From: JAZKFP01 sp040386355 | GTDB lineage: Bacteria; Pseudomonadota; Gammaproteobacteria; Pseudomonadales; UBA6940 | Direction: 5' to 3' | Assembly (NCBI GenBank): GCA_040386355.1 | Contig: JAZKFP010000161.1 | Location: 1 to 23,473 of the forward strand | Length of the DNA: 23,473 nucleotides | In this document: piece by piece, positions 15,589 through 23,347 of the stretch | Layout of the letters: every line of letters begins with the position of its first letter | Numbering within the stretch: position 1 is the stretch's first letter | The notes under the pieces: generated by a model | Told to the model about the DNA's origin: nothing | The model's database searches: none | The model's input: the letters and a program-made list of their open reading frames with translations, nothing else | Position numbers and translations under genes: made by a program

Positions 15589-16815
15589 GTGACACTTGCG
15601 GTTAGTAATACTTCTAGGGCAAATTGGGTTGAGATCAATCATGCCGTTGCGAAAGTGCGAAACTCTCTCTTACTGGCAACTCCCTGTACCTCACCTTCGA
15701 GCGCACTCACTTTAAGTCAATTTAAAGACCCCAGAGCAGATGCTAGAACATCTTTGCTTAATACGATCATGTCTTCAAATCAAGGGAATTTATTTTTTTC
15801 CAAAAAAGATTTAGAAGAGTTAGAGTCAGCTGGTGTTTCAAAAAACTTCCTTCCTAATGAAGAAAAAATTCCTAACTCATCAGAGAAGCAAGAAATTATT
15901 GAACGTTGTTTAAATAAAGTTGAAGATTTTATTTTAAAAAATGAAATGATTAATCAAGTGCTCGATAATCATATAAACTTTTCGCGTGAAGCTATTGAAG
16001 AACTTCTAAATGATTTTCCTAATAAAAAAATTGATACGCTCTTCAATGAAATTGAAAAATCTATAAAACCAGATTCACAATCCGATACTTTTATTGTAAA
16101 ACAAGAAAACGGTTTAATTTCTATTCCTCAAGTTGCTAATCACTGCTATCTAGCGTCTTCAACTCAAGCTTTATTACACTGTATTGATACTCACAAAACA
16201 TCTTTTGAACAAATTGATGCTTTGCCTGAAGATTTAAAAGATCTTTATCAAGAAGTTAAGAGTGTAGGTATCAAATCAAAAAGCTCAATAGACGATAAAA
16301 TGGTGAAGTTGGCAGTAAAACTTTTAAAAGAATATATTGATCAAACAGATCAATTAGATCATGAAAAAAACGAATTTTTAAAAGTTTATGATCTTTTAAA
16401 GTGTGGCAATAAAAGTGAATATTCAACGGCAGAACCATTAGCCATCGTATTTAGAAACTTTTTAAACAATATTCCCTTTTTAAATTCTATTTTTGAATTA
16501 GAACCTGGTAAAAACAATTGTCCCAAGGATAATAATTTCGATTACTGTCTTTTTCATGTTCCAAAAGCTGACGACAAAGTAAAGGATGAAAAGCAAAGTT
16601 TAATTGAAAATCATGGTTATATTGTTCAATTAAAAGATCAAACCTTAAATCTGTTTTTAGGACATTACTACAGCATTATAAAGAACAATGACTCATTTAT
16701 CTTATATAATAGTTTGGATGACAGTCATAATGCTTTAAATCAAGATGATTTTGCACGATTAATAGATGCAGAGTATTGTACCAGCATATTTATTACATCA
16801 AAACCAAAACAATAA
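15589..16815 (+). CDS. Putative USP-like cysteine protease / deubiquitinase, candidate secreted effector
   Basis: About 408 aa, Lys/Asn/Glu-rich and lower in GC than its neighbours. The N-terminal ~170 residues are mainly charged helices. Then comes VANHCYLASSTQALLH, which follows the ubiquitin-specific-protease Cys box (N-x-C-Y-x-x-S/N-x-x-Q-x-L), with Asn two residues before the Cys. A helical insert of about 170 residues follows, then GHYYSIIKNNDSFILYNSLDD, the shape of the USP His box (GHY, polar linker, aromatic/aliphatic strand, Asp). Predicted catalytic residues, numbered from the ATG at 15562, are Cys195, His368 and Asp386 or Asp387. Such folds in bacteria are mostly effectors that cleave host ubiquitin or ubiquitin-like tags. 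There is no Sec signal peptide, so a type IV or other secretion route would be needed (inference). Start: in-frame GTG at 15589 with GGGGA 5 nt upstream; the ATG at 15562 has no SD. Confidence 0.6.
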   Translation: MTLAVSNTSRANWVEINHAVAKVRNSLLLATPCTSPSSALTLSQFKDPRADARTSLLNTIMSSNQGNLFFSKKDLEELESAGVSKNFLPNEEKIPNSSEKQEIIERCLNKVEDFILKNEMINQVLDNHINFSREAIEELLNDFPNKKIDTLFNEIEKSIKPDSQSDTFIVKQENGLISIPQVANHCYLASSTQALLHCIDTHKTSFEQIDALPEDLKDLYQEVKSVGIKSKSSIDDKMVKLAVKLLKEYIDQTDQLDHEKNEFLKVYDLLKCGNKSEYSTAEPLAIVFRNFLNNIPFLNSIFELEPGKNNCPKDNNFDYCLFHVPKADDKVKDEKQSLIENHGYIVQLKDQTLNLFLGHYYSIIKNNDSFILYNSLDDSHNALNQDDFARLIDAEYCTSIFITSKPKQ

Positions 16816-16865
16816 TAAAAACGAATTTATTAGGCTTCACTTAAAAAAATAAATCACAAAAAAAA

Positions 16866-16880
16866 CCATAAAATTTATGG
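16866..16880 (-). terminator. Terminator-like hairpin downstream of the coiled-coil ORF
   Basis: CCATAA-AAT-TTATGG forms a 6-bp stem with a 3-nt loop. Read on the minus strand it is followed by eight T residues, so it would terminate transcription coming from 16990-17358. Confidence 0.55.
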
Positions 16881-16989
16881 AACAGATTCAATTGAAATAA
16901 AATAATTATTATTTTTACAAGCCTTTATTAATTATTCTTCAAAACAACACAATTAAAATTATATGATTTCGCAGCATTGTGTATTCACT

Positions 16990-17358
16990 TTAACCTGCTG
17001 CATTGGTGCTTGCCTTTCTAATCTGCTGTAATTCCGCTTGCAACTGATCAACCGTTTCTTTAAATAGTTGTACTTCTTGCTGTTGCGTCGCTGAATTTTC
17101 TTTCAACTGAGCAATTTTACGTCCATTTTTAATCGTTAAATTTTCAATGCGTGCCAGCACTAAATCCACTTGACTGATATTTTCTTGAAACACTAATGTT
17201 TTAGTCTGTGTATCGGACTGGTGGTTTTGCAGATCATTAACATTTTGCACAATACGATTTAACAGCACAGTTAGATCAATCCCTTCATTTTTTAAATCAC
17301 CAAATAATTCGGCACGTAAATCCAGCCGTTCAATTTTAATTAATTTTTCTTTAAACAT
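16990..17358 (-). CDS. Small coiled-coil protein of unknown function
   Basis: A 122-aa polar, Gln/Leu-rich protein. Heptad-like spacing of Leu, Ile and Val from about residue 25 to 112 (LLNRIVQNVNDLQ, LARIENLTI, ETVDQLQAELQQI) suggests a long coiled coil. No family is recognised. Its ATG lies 9 bp after the stop of the broken gene at 17368-17757 and has no SD of its own, so it was probably translationally coupled to that gene and may be poorly expressed now. A terminator-like hairpin follows at 16866-16880. Confidence 0.55.
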   Translation of the reverse strand: MFKEKLIKIERLDLRAELFGDLKNEGIDLTVLLNRIVQNVNDLQNHQSDTQTKTLVFQENISQVDLVLARIENLTIKNGRKIAQLKENSATQQQEVQLFKETVDQLQAELQQIRKASTNAAG

Positions 17359-17367
17359 TTGGCCGTG

Positions 17368-17757
17368 TTATACGGTTGTGCCAGTGATATTTAATCCAGA
17401 ACCCCAGGTTGAAGGGTCAAGGTTTTGGATGATAAGTGCTAGCAGATCGCACATAATTGCAACCGTATTAAAGGTGTGTTGATTTTGCAACGCGTTACGC
17501 AAAGCTGATTTTTTCCCGTCTGCTTTAAGACTTGTGCCACATTGTGAATCGCTTGATGTCCAATCCGATTGTCGAACTCAGAACGGGCTTTTAAATTAAA
17601 TTTTTCTAAACCATCTTTTACAGTGTTTTTAACTGTGGTTAAACGTGCAAATCGCTGCGGATTTTTCTGTTCAAATGTTTTGTAGTTTAGACAGTAAAGT
17701 TTGATACGTTGAATGTTCGACTAACGAGCGTGCGAGTTTATTCACAAACAGGTCCAT
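17368..17757 (-). pseudogene. Frameshifted remnant of an unrecognised gene
   Basis: The minus strand carries coding sense in three consecutive frames. MDLFVNKLARSLVEHSTYQ starts at 17757 and runs to an in-frame TGA soon after LSKLQN. The next frame reads KTFEQKNPQRFARLTTVKN and on to GHQAIHNVAQVLK. The third reads ADGKKSALRNALQNQHTF, then IIQNLDPSTWGSGLN and stops at 17370-17368. Joined, these give a continuous protein of about 130 residues. Two frameshifts have therefore broken a once intact gene. The start may also be eroded: another frame just upstream reads SARQDLMIA before the sense continues. The family is not recognised. It sits immediately upstream of the coiled-coil ORF, as in a two-gene operon. 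Confidence 0.6.
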
Positions 17758-18123
17758 TGATAATTCGTTAATTACGCAATCATTAAGTCTTGGCGAGCAC
17801 TTACACAATCCTATTTACAGGCTCCATAAAAAAGGCCATAAAAATTATGGCCTTTCTCTATTTTAAAGAATTTAAATTAAAAGTTATTTACTTCACGTTC
17901 ATATCTTTATTCGCAAACATTTTCAGAATATTCGAAAGCATCATTAACTTAACAGATTTGTGTTCAAGCTGCTTAGGCCGCTCGCATAAATGCATTACCT
18001 TTTAATGCGGACCATTGCGGTTGAGTTCTTACCAATATTTAAGTACACGCCGAATCTTCTACGGGTTGAGAAATTTAATACCTTGTTTTCATGTTTTTAA
18101 TTCTGAAAATAAGGCTTTACATT
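17758..18123. other. Decayed region between pseudogene and large ORF
   Basis: No intact gene is visible. Minus-strand fragments in different frames (for example LNFSTRRRFGVYLNIGKNS, and QPQWSALKGNAFMRAA before a stop) and a 35-codon ORF at 17995-17888 ending in KMFANKDMNVK suggest the eroded tail of a former gene. The terminator-like hairpin at 17831-17855 lies downstream of it. Confidence 0.45.
17831..17855 (-). terminator. Strong hairpin with T-run on the minus strand
   Basis: AAAGGCCATAA-AAA-TTATGGCCTTT is a perfect 11-bp stem with a 3-nt loop. Read on the minus strand it ends in a run of six T (17833-17828), a classical Rho-independent terminator for genes coming from 18124 and above. 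On the + strand the tail TTTCTCT is weaker. Confidence 0.75.
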
Positions 18124-20481
18124 TTACGTGTTCGATGCTGCGTTGACTTGAGCTTTTCTAAAAAAATTAGCAGCAATTTTTAATAGCATTCCAGCTATTA
18201 CTGCAGTTTGAGTCCCTGCGAGCATATTGACTCTCATATCAATCCCGTCCTGTTTAGTACATATAGAATGTGGAAGAATCATCAAAGATTTATTATTCGG
18301 TGATAAACGAAGAGCATTCGCATTTAAAACATGCATTGACAGACGCGCCGAACCTAAAACCATACTGGCTGAAGGCATAAAAATTTTATTTTTGGCTTGC
18401 CGATTTTTCAGCCCTTGAATCACATCAGCTTCTAAACTTTCATAATGTTTAGTGTGTATTTTTTTCACAGGATTTTTAGAAACTACTAATGCTGTTGATG
18501 GTAAATCTAATTTTCCTTCTGACCAATCTTGTAAAACTTGATCTACCATTTTAGGACTGAATTCTGAAGCATGTTTTGAACTTGAAGAATCATCAAAATT
18601 TTGATCAGAAATAACGGTTGAATTTGCATACACTACTTGCACTTCATTAGATAATTCCGATGAAGCTTGATTGTCAGTATCAATAGTTGCAGCAAAGGTT
18701 GCGCTTTCAGTCTCTGCAGGATTACTTGAGTTGGCACTTTCTGTTGCGGAAAAAATATTAAACAGTCGACTGCCATAACTACTAACTGAATTCGCAAAAG
18801 CACTTGCGGCTTTTACACTAGAGCTGATTATTTTCCCTGTGGTGTATATTCCATATGCCACTCCAGCAATTATCAAACCTGCTTCAAGAGCTTTTGCAGC
18901 ATCACTTTTTTTGCTTGTAACGTCAGTTGAATTGATAACTGACTGATCTAATTCAATATGTTTTAGTTTTAATTCTTTAATTGATGGTTTTGTTGTAGGT
19001 TCTGATTTTTTGTAAAGTACTATTTGCCCTTTATTAGCAAGTATATCTTGCCCATTTATCATTGAAGATATTAACGAATGCTCAGCAGTTAATTGCTGTG
19101 TTAAAGAATTCTCAATTAATAATTCTTGATCTAAAAAACCATTCATCGATACTTTCGAAAAAGAATCTAATTTTTTGTTTTGCGTGATTTCGTCATTAGA
19201 CGAACGCATTGTTATAAGTGAATGAATATCTAAAGGTTGAATATAATTGGCCATCGCTGTTGAATTCGATGATGTACTACTTAATTTAAATAACTTTTTT
19301 GCTTCAGCTTGAAGAACTTCAGAAGTTTCTTGGGAGTGCTTAGGATCAGTTTCTGGCGATGGAATTTTAGATATACTTTCAGTTAAGTTAGTAGCAGGTG
19401 AAACTTTAGATAATATATCTTCAATTATTTTTTTAGCACATTGTTGACTATCAGAAACATCACTTTCTGTATCATTTTCTTCAAGAGCATCCCTACCTTG
19501 TCTCAAAGCGTATAGGTGTGGTTTACTTTTTTCAGGTACCCCTCTTTGATTAACTACTTGAGGAGCATCAACTATTAAAGGAGCTTTATTATCTATAGAT
19601 TTTCTTGAGTCATTAAAAAATAATTCATCTACTGTTTTACGATATTTAGCTGGACGTGGTGGGGAAGATCCAAAACGAGTTAAGATTTCTTCTTTTACTT
19701 TAGATGGGGGGGGATTAGAAACTACCTGATGAGTCAAAAGATCAAGTTGTGGCGGTGCATCGTCGTTTAAATTGATCTTTACTAAACACGGAAAGTCTGC
19801 TGGCATATCATCATAATCATCTTGTACTGATAATACTTCAGGGTGAATAGTTGCAGTTAAAGAAGATTGGCTTATATTTTGAATTGAAGATACTTGTGCA
19901 GCAACTTGTTTATTAACCGTAGCTTTTAAAATTCCTGATACAGTGTTAGTTGCTGTAGAGCCGATAATCTCAGCTTGAGAAAGATGGTAATCTAATTCTT
20001 TAAAAGACTGCATAAGATTTAAATGAGTTGTCTTATATTTTTGCAATAACTTTATTGGTAGTATATTTCCTTCTTTTAATTGACTTGAAATTTCTATTTT
20101 TAAGATTTTATAATCAGCTAGTGCTTTTCCAAATTCCATTTGTTGTTCAACTGTTCTGCCTAGCATTGCCTCAGATGCGCCTTCTATAAGATCAAAAAAC
20201 TCGCTCTCAACACTGGAAAAAACATTTGTTTCGCGATCTGATACTTCTTTAATGCAGGGAGAATTAAACCACAGCGGCTGAATTTTTGAATTAATAAAAT
20301 TATTCACTGACTTTCCGGCCTGAGCAACCATACTTGTAAATGCTTCAAACAAACAACTTCCATCAAAATCTGTAGAATTAACTTTACTTATTCTTGGGCT
20401 AGATTGATTTGAGCTAGGATTTTTGTTAGTAAACCCTACTCCTAATTGAGGAGGCTTTTGACCATTGTTAATAGACTGCAT
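18124..20481 (-). CDS. Large Ser/Asn-rich protein of unknown function, candidate effector
   Basis: A 785-residue protein without a recognised family. It starts after a good SD (AGAGGAAA, 20494-20487). The N-terminus is polar and disordered-looking; TDFDGSCLFEAF (37-48) resembles the Cys motif of OTU proteases (D-G-x-C-L-F), but no convincing distal His motif was found. Residues 105-200 look helical. A Pro-rich acidic stretch (221-280) includes NPPPSKVKEEI and SSPPRPAKY, and 330-480 is Ser/Glu-rich low-complexity sequence. A hydrophobic helix, ALEAGLIIAGVAYGIYTTG (531-549), is followed by an amphipathic Ala/Ser segment; a second moderately hydrophobic segment lies at 754-773 near the C-terminus. 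There is no signal peptide. Length, low complexity and position beside a USP-like gene suggest an effector or surface-associated protein (inference). Confidence 0.7.
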   Translation of the reverse strand: MQSINNGQKPPQLGVGFTNKNPSSNQSSPRISKVNSTDFDGSCLFEAFTSMVAQAGKSVNNFINSKIQPLWFNSPCIKEVSDRETNVFSSVESEFFDLIEGASEAMLGRTVEQQMEFGKALADYKILKIEISSQLKEGNILPIKLLQKYKTTHLNLMQSFKELDYHLSQAEIIGSTATNTVSGILKATVNKQVAAQVSSIQNISQSSLTATIHPEVLSVQDDYDDMPADFPCLVKINLNDDAPPQLDLLTHQVVSNPPPSKVKEEILTRFGSSPPRPAKYRKTVDELFFNDSRKSIDNKAPLIVDAPQVVNQRGVPEKSKPHLYALRQGRDALEENDTESDVSDSQQCAKKIIEDILSKVSPATNLTESISKIPSPETDPKHSQETSEVLQAEAKKLFKLSSTSSNSTAMANYIQPLDIHSLITMRSSNDEITQNKKLDSFSKVSMNGFLDQELLIENSLTQQLTAEHSLISSMINGQDILANKGQIVLYKKSEPTTKPSIKELKLKHIELDQSVINSTDVTSKKSDAAKALEAGLIIAGVAYGIYTTGKIISSSVKAASAFANSVSSYGSRLFNIFSATESANSSNPAETESATFAATIDTDNQASSELSNEVQVVYANSTVISDQNFDDSSSSKHASEFSPKMVDQVLQDWSEGKLDLPSTALVVSKNPVKKIHTKHYESLEADVIQGLKNRQAKNKIFMPSASMVLGSARLSMHVLNANALRLSPNNKSLMILPHSICTKQDGIDMRVNMLAGTQTAVIAGMLLKIAANFFRKAQVNAASNT

Positions 20482-20635
20482 ATTTATTTCCTCTAAATAT
20501 TTTAAAAAATGTATTTTTTAATTTTTTATTTCATTTCAAAATTAAATTGCCGAACAGAAAAGATACAGGTGTAAAATTTTCGGAGTACTCTACTAATAGC
20601 TTTTTCACGCTTTTTATATTTATTCTGTGATTAAA

Positions 20636-20941
20636 TCACTCAACATAATTGGACTCTTCATCATTTGAAATTTGTGTATTGACGTTTACATTTAGACGAG
20701 CGGTTATGAAGATTAAATTGGGGGAAAGTGACTGAATATTTAGGTAAAAAAGTTGTGCAATTTTTAAATGTGTTTTTGAAACAGAGCTGAGTTGAACCCA
20801 ACAACCAATATTAATAATACAACTAACACTTTGATGGATCGATTCGATAGAGAAAAGGTCATGCTTAACAGCGGCAAAATCAGAGCCTAACTCTACGGGG
20901 TGGCTCAGTAAAACATTCATGCTAGTTACTGATAAAACCAT
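20636..20941 (-). CDS. Small hypothetical protein
   Basis: About 101 aa from the ATG at 20941, preceded closely by AGAAGG; a GTG at 20953 would add four residues. The middle alternates strands in a way that vaguely recalls PilZ-like beta barrels (IINIGCWVQLSS, then LFYLNIQSLSP, then IFITARLNVNV), but the PilZ RxxxR and DxSxxG motifs are not visible. It ends in an acidic tail. No family is assigned. It stands between the large unknown gene and queC on the same strand. It may be a fragment or spurious. Confidence 0.4.
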   Translation of the reverse strand: MVLSVTSMNVLLSHPVELGSDFAAVKHDLFSIESIHQSVSCIINIGCWVQLSSVSKTHLKIAQLFYLNIQSLSPNLIFITARLNVNVNTQISNDEESNYVE

Positions 20942-21100
20942 ATGCCTTCTCACAACTACGATATTTTATAATTTAACGTTCGATTTCTTTGTCGACTCGT
21001 AATGCTATGTAAAAGTTTTACTCATGCTACCTGAAGAAATCACTTCAACACTAGTGTTTATTAAAATTTAGTTTGTATAGAAAGCTGTCGTAATCCTGAA

Positions 21101-21772
21101 TTATTGATAAACAGTTGGATCACTCACTCCTGCCTGCTCAAATCCCTGTTTACGAAAATAACAACTATCGCATCGTCCACAGGCTTTACCCTGTTCATCC
21201 GGCTGGTAACACGACAAGGTATCCGCGTAATTCAAACCTAAATCGATGCCGGTTTTGATAATGTCGGCTTTCGTCAGATGCAGTAACGGCGCATAAATAA
21301 TCGGCGCGTGGCCTTCTACTCCAGCTTTAGTCCCTACTTTTAATAATACTTGATACTGCTGAATAAATTCAGCGCGGCAATCGGGATATCCTGAATAATC
21401 GACTGCATTTACACCAATAAAAATGGCTTGCGCATCCAGCACTTCGGCCCAAGCTGCGGCAAGCGTTAATAACATGGTGTTGCGAGCTGGAACATAGGTA
21501 ATGGGAATTCCTTCACCGCGTTCTTCAGGAACATTTATGTGCTCATCGGTTAATGCCGATCCACCCAGGGCAGATAAATCCACTAATACTTCTCGATGAA
21601 CCGCGCTATATTTTTTTGCAAAACGCCGTGCGTATTCGAGCTCGATATTATGGCGTTGCTGATAACGCAAACTTAAGGCATAACAATCAAAGCCTTGCGC
21701 TTGCGCCATAACTAAACAGGTAGCGGAATCCAAGCCACCGGATAGAAGGATTACTGCTTTGGGAGCGGACAT
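21101..21772 (-). CDS. queC: 7-cyano-7-deazaguanine (preQ0) synthase QueC
   Basis: QueC converts 7-carboxy-7-deazaguanine to preQ0 using ATP and ammonia, a late step to queuosine in tRNA. The 223-aa protein has the PP-loop SGGLDS (11-16) and the zinc site Cys188, Cys198, Cys201, Cys204 (SCYQP...ACGRCDSC). TYVPARNT (92-99) and GVNAVDYSGYPDCR (120-133) are family motifs. Length is normal. GAGAG precedes the ATG. The preceding step enzyme QueE is encoded upstream on the same strand, but about 870 bp away across an opposing DUF29 gene, so the two are unlikely to share one mRNA. Confidence 0.97.
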   Translation of the reverse strand: MSAPKAVILLSGGLDSATCLVMAQAQGFDCYALSLRYQQRHNIELEYARRFAKKYSAVHREVLVDLSALGGSALTDEHINVPEERGEGIPITYVPARNTMLLTLAAAWAEVLDAQAIFIGVNAVDYSGYPDCRAEFIQQYQVLLKVGTKAGVEGHAPIIYAPLLHLTKADIIKTGIDLGLNYADTLSCYQPDEQGKACGRCDSCYFRKQGFEQAGVSDPTVYQ

Positions 21773-21881
21773 TCGATACTCTCTTTAAAATGCTTACCGA
21801 TAAAAAGTGCAATGGTAAGATAAAGCACTTGCTAACCACAAAAAAATTTAAAGTCGAACGCAAATAATCAGAGAAGATTTC

Positions 21882-22253
21882 ATGAAAAGCTCCAAATATG
21901 AAAGTGATTTTTATGCCTTGGCACATGAGCAAGCAACTCTGCTTCGAGCTAGAAAATTTGATGACATTGACCTAAAAAATATTGCTGAAGAAATTGAAAC
22001 GTTAGCAAGAAATGAATATCGAGAATTAGTTAATCGATTAAAGCAACTTCTAACCCATCTTCTAAAGTGGCAATTTCAACTAAATTTTCAAAGTAGAAGT
22101 TGGCTATTAACTATTGAAGAACAACGCGAGGAATTAGTTCAGCATCTTGCTGCTAATTTAAGCCTTAAATCACGTTTAGAAGAAGCGTTGATTAATAGTT
22201 ATGAAATCGCAATTATTCTTGCAAAAAAGCAAACGGGGTTAGAAACATTTTAA
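21882..22253 (+). CDS. DUF29 family protein, apparently shortened by an in-frame stop
   Basis: The 123-aa product matches DUF29, small helical proteins of unknown function common in cyanobacteria and proteobacteria. Visible family features are YESDFYALAHEQATLLR (6-22), NIAEEIETLARNEYREL (33-49), LLTHLLKWQFQL and SWLLTIEEQREEL, followed by an ETGLETF-type end. After the TAA (22251-22253) the same frame continues for 18 sense codons with the usual DUF29 tail (CPYSIEQIFDKEWLP) before a TAG at 22308. The gene has therefore most likely suffered a nonsense mutation that removes the conserved C-terminal tail. It lies between queE and queC on the opposite strand. GAGAAG precedes the ATG. Confidence 0.85.
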   Translation: MKSSKYESDFYALAHEQATLLRARKFDDIDLKNIAEEIETLARNEYRELVNRLKQLLTHLLKWQFQLNFQSRSWLLTIEEQREELVQHLAANLSLKSRLEEALINSYEIAIILAKKQTGLETF

Positions 22254-22310
22254 GAATTTTGTCCTTATTCAATTGAGCAAATTTTTGATAAAGAGTGGTT
22301 GCCAAGCTAG
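22254..22310 (+). pseudogene. C-terminal remnant of the DUF29 gene
   Basis: Eighteen codons in frame with the upstream gene read EFCPYSIEQIFDKEWLPS and end at TAG. This is the normal conserved end of DUF29 proteins, separated from the body only by the TAA at 22251-22253. Confidence 0.7.
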
Positions 22311-22645
22311 GACACTCTTAGGAAATACTTGATAAATTAATTGCCCGCTTTTCTTTTTTTAAAGTTTTTTCAAGCAAACTGTACCTAACGTATATGAAAT
22401 TTCCGTGCTGCACTGTCTTATAAATGGTGTTTTGTGGGAAAATACATGCGGGCGAAGGTTTATTCGCCCCTACGTTATCCGTTACAGATTTAGGTATTTT
22501 TAGGAAAGTGATAATTTTCGTAGGGGCGAAAAATCTTTCGCCCGTGTTGAACGCTGCCTGTTACTGATCGAATTTTAATTTGGTATAGAAAAGAATTTAT
22601 ATGACAAATAATGACTTTCAAAGATTCACTTAAACGTTCAGCACC
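22311..22645. other. Intergenic region with REP-like pair
   Basis: This 335-bp gap lies between the convergent DUF29 remnant and queE. Apart from the REP-like pair at 22448-22546 it is AT-rich and shows no gene. No clear terminator for either gene was seen; the palindromes may serve as 3' ends. Confidence 0.6.
22448..22546. repeat. Second inverted pair of REP-like palindromes
   Basis: Unit one (22448-22474) reads GCGGGCGAA, a loop (GGTTTA), then TTCGCCCCTACG. Unit two (22519-22546) reads CGTAGGGGCGAA, a loop (AAATC), then TTTCGCCCGTG. They are inverted to each other with the CCCCTACG ends facing inward, the opposite polarity to the pair at 8669-8823. Stems are conserved while loops differ, as expected for structure-based repeats. 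Confidence 0.8.
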
Positions 22646-23347
22646 TCAAACCCCAGGCACATCACCCCAAATTAATTTATGCAATTGCATTTGCAATCGC
22701 ACTTCGATAGGTGCTGCTAACACCCATTCCGCCAGATCTTTTAAATTCACTTGTTCGTAGCTCGGTGACATCCAGATTGAAGAAACACGATTGGTTAATT
22801 GATGCGAATGGCAGAAATTAATTGCCCATTGAAAATCTTGTTCTGAGCAAATTACGAATTTAATTTCATCTTCAAATTTCAATGCGTCTAAATTGTTTGG
22901 CAAATTGCGTTTTTCTTCACCAGAGTCCGGTGTTTTTACATCAACAATTCGAATCACTCGCGGATCAACCGGTGCAATATCTAAAGCTCCACTGGTTTCC
23001 AATGTCACCGTTAAACCCGCATCACTAAGCGCTTTCATCAAGGGTAAAACATTCGGTTGCGCTAAGGGTTCACCACCGGTTACGGTAATGTGTTGAGTTT
23101 TAAAATTTAAAACTTCTTTTAGAAGATCATCCAAATTGCGAGATTGACCACCGTGAAATGCGTACGCCGAATCGCAATACTCACAACGCAATGGGCATCC
23201 AGTTAAACGCACAAATACAGTTGGTCTGCCGATGTAAGAACTTTCACCTTGGATAGAGCGAAATATTTCAGTGATACGAAGCGTTTTTGTTTGTGTTGGA
23301 GATTGGATTATCGAAACGGGCTGTACATCAGCGTCAACAAACGTCAT
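22646..23347 (-). CDS. queE: 7-carboxy-7-deazaguanine synthase QueE
   Basis: QueE is a radical SAM enzyme that contracts 6-carboxytetrahydropterin to 7-carboxy-7-deazaguanine, the step before QueC. The 233-aa protein has TEIFRSIQGESSYIGRPTVF (26-45), the 4Fe-4S cluster motif C51-x3-C55-x2-C58 (GCPLRCEYCDSAYAF) and the VTGGEPLAQPNV SAM-binding stretch. The C-terminus PIEVRLQMQLHKLIWG is typical. An N-terminal extension of about 20 residues precedes the usual RITEIF start, but no alternative start codon is available. The SD is weak (AGG 12 nt upstream). No queD was found in the window. Confidence 0.96.
   Translation of the reverse strand: MTFVDADVQPVSIIQSPTQTKTLRITEIFRSIQGESSYIGRPTVFVRLTGCPLRCEYCDSAYAFHGGQSRNLDDLLKEVLNFKTQHITVTGGEPLAQPNVLPLMKALSDAGLTVTLETSGALDIAPVDPRVIRIVDVKTPDSGEEKRNLPNNLDALKFEDEIKFVICSEQDFQWAINFCHSHQLTNRVSSIWMSPSYEQVNLKDLAEWVLAAPIEVRLQMQLHKLIWGDVPGV

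Noticed and set aside
17790..18005. Plus-strand ORF of 71 codons
   Set aside because: It begins just before a strong hairpin, lacks an SD and overlaps better minus-strand fragments; the amino acid composition looks non-coding.
20495..20635. PmrA-type direct repeat (TTAA-ATT) or clear promoter before the large unknown gene
   Set aside because: The region is too AT-rich to pick out a reliable motif and no spaced direct repeat was found.
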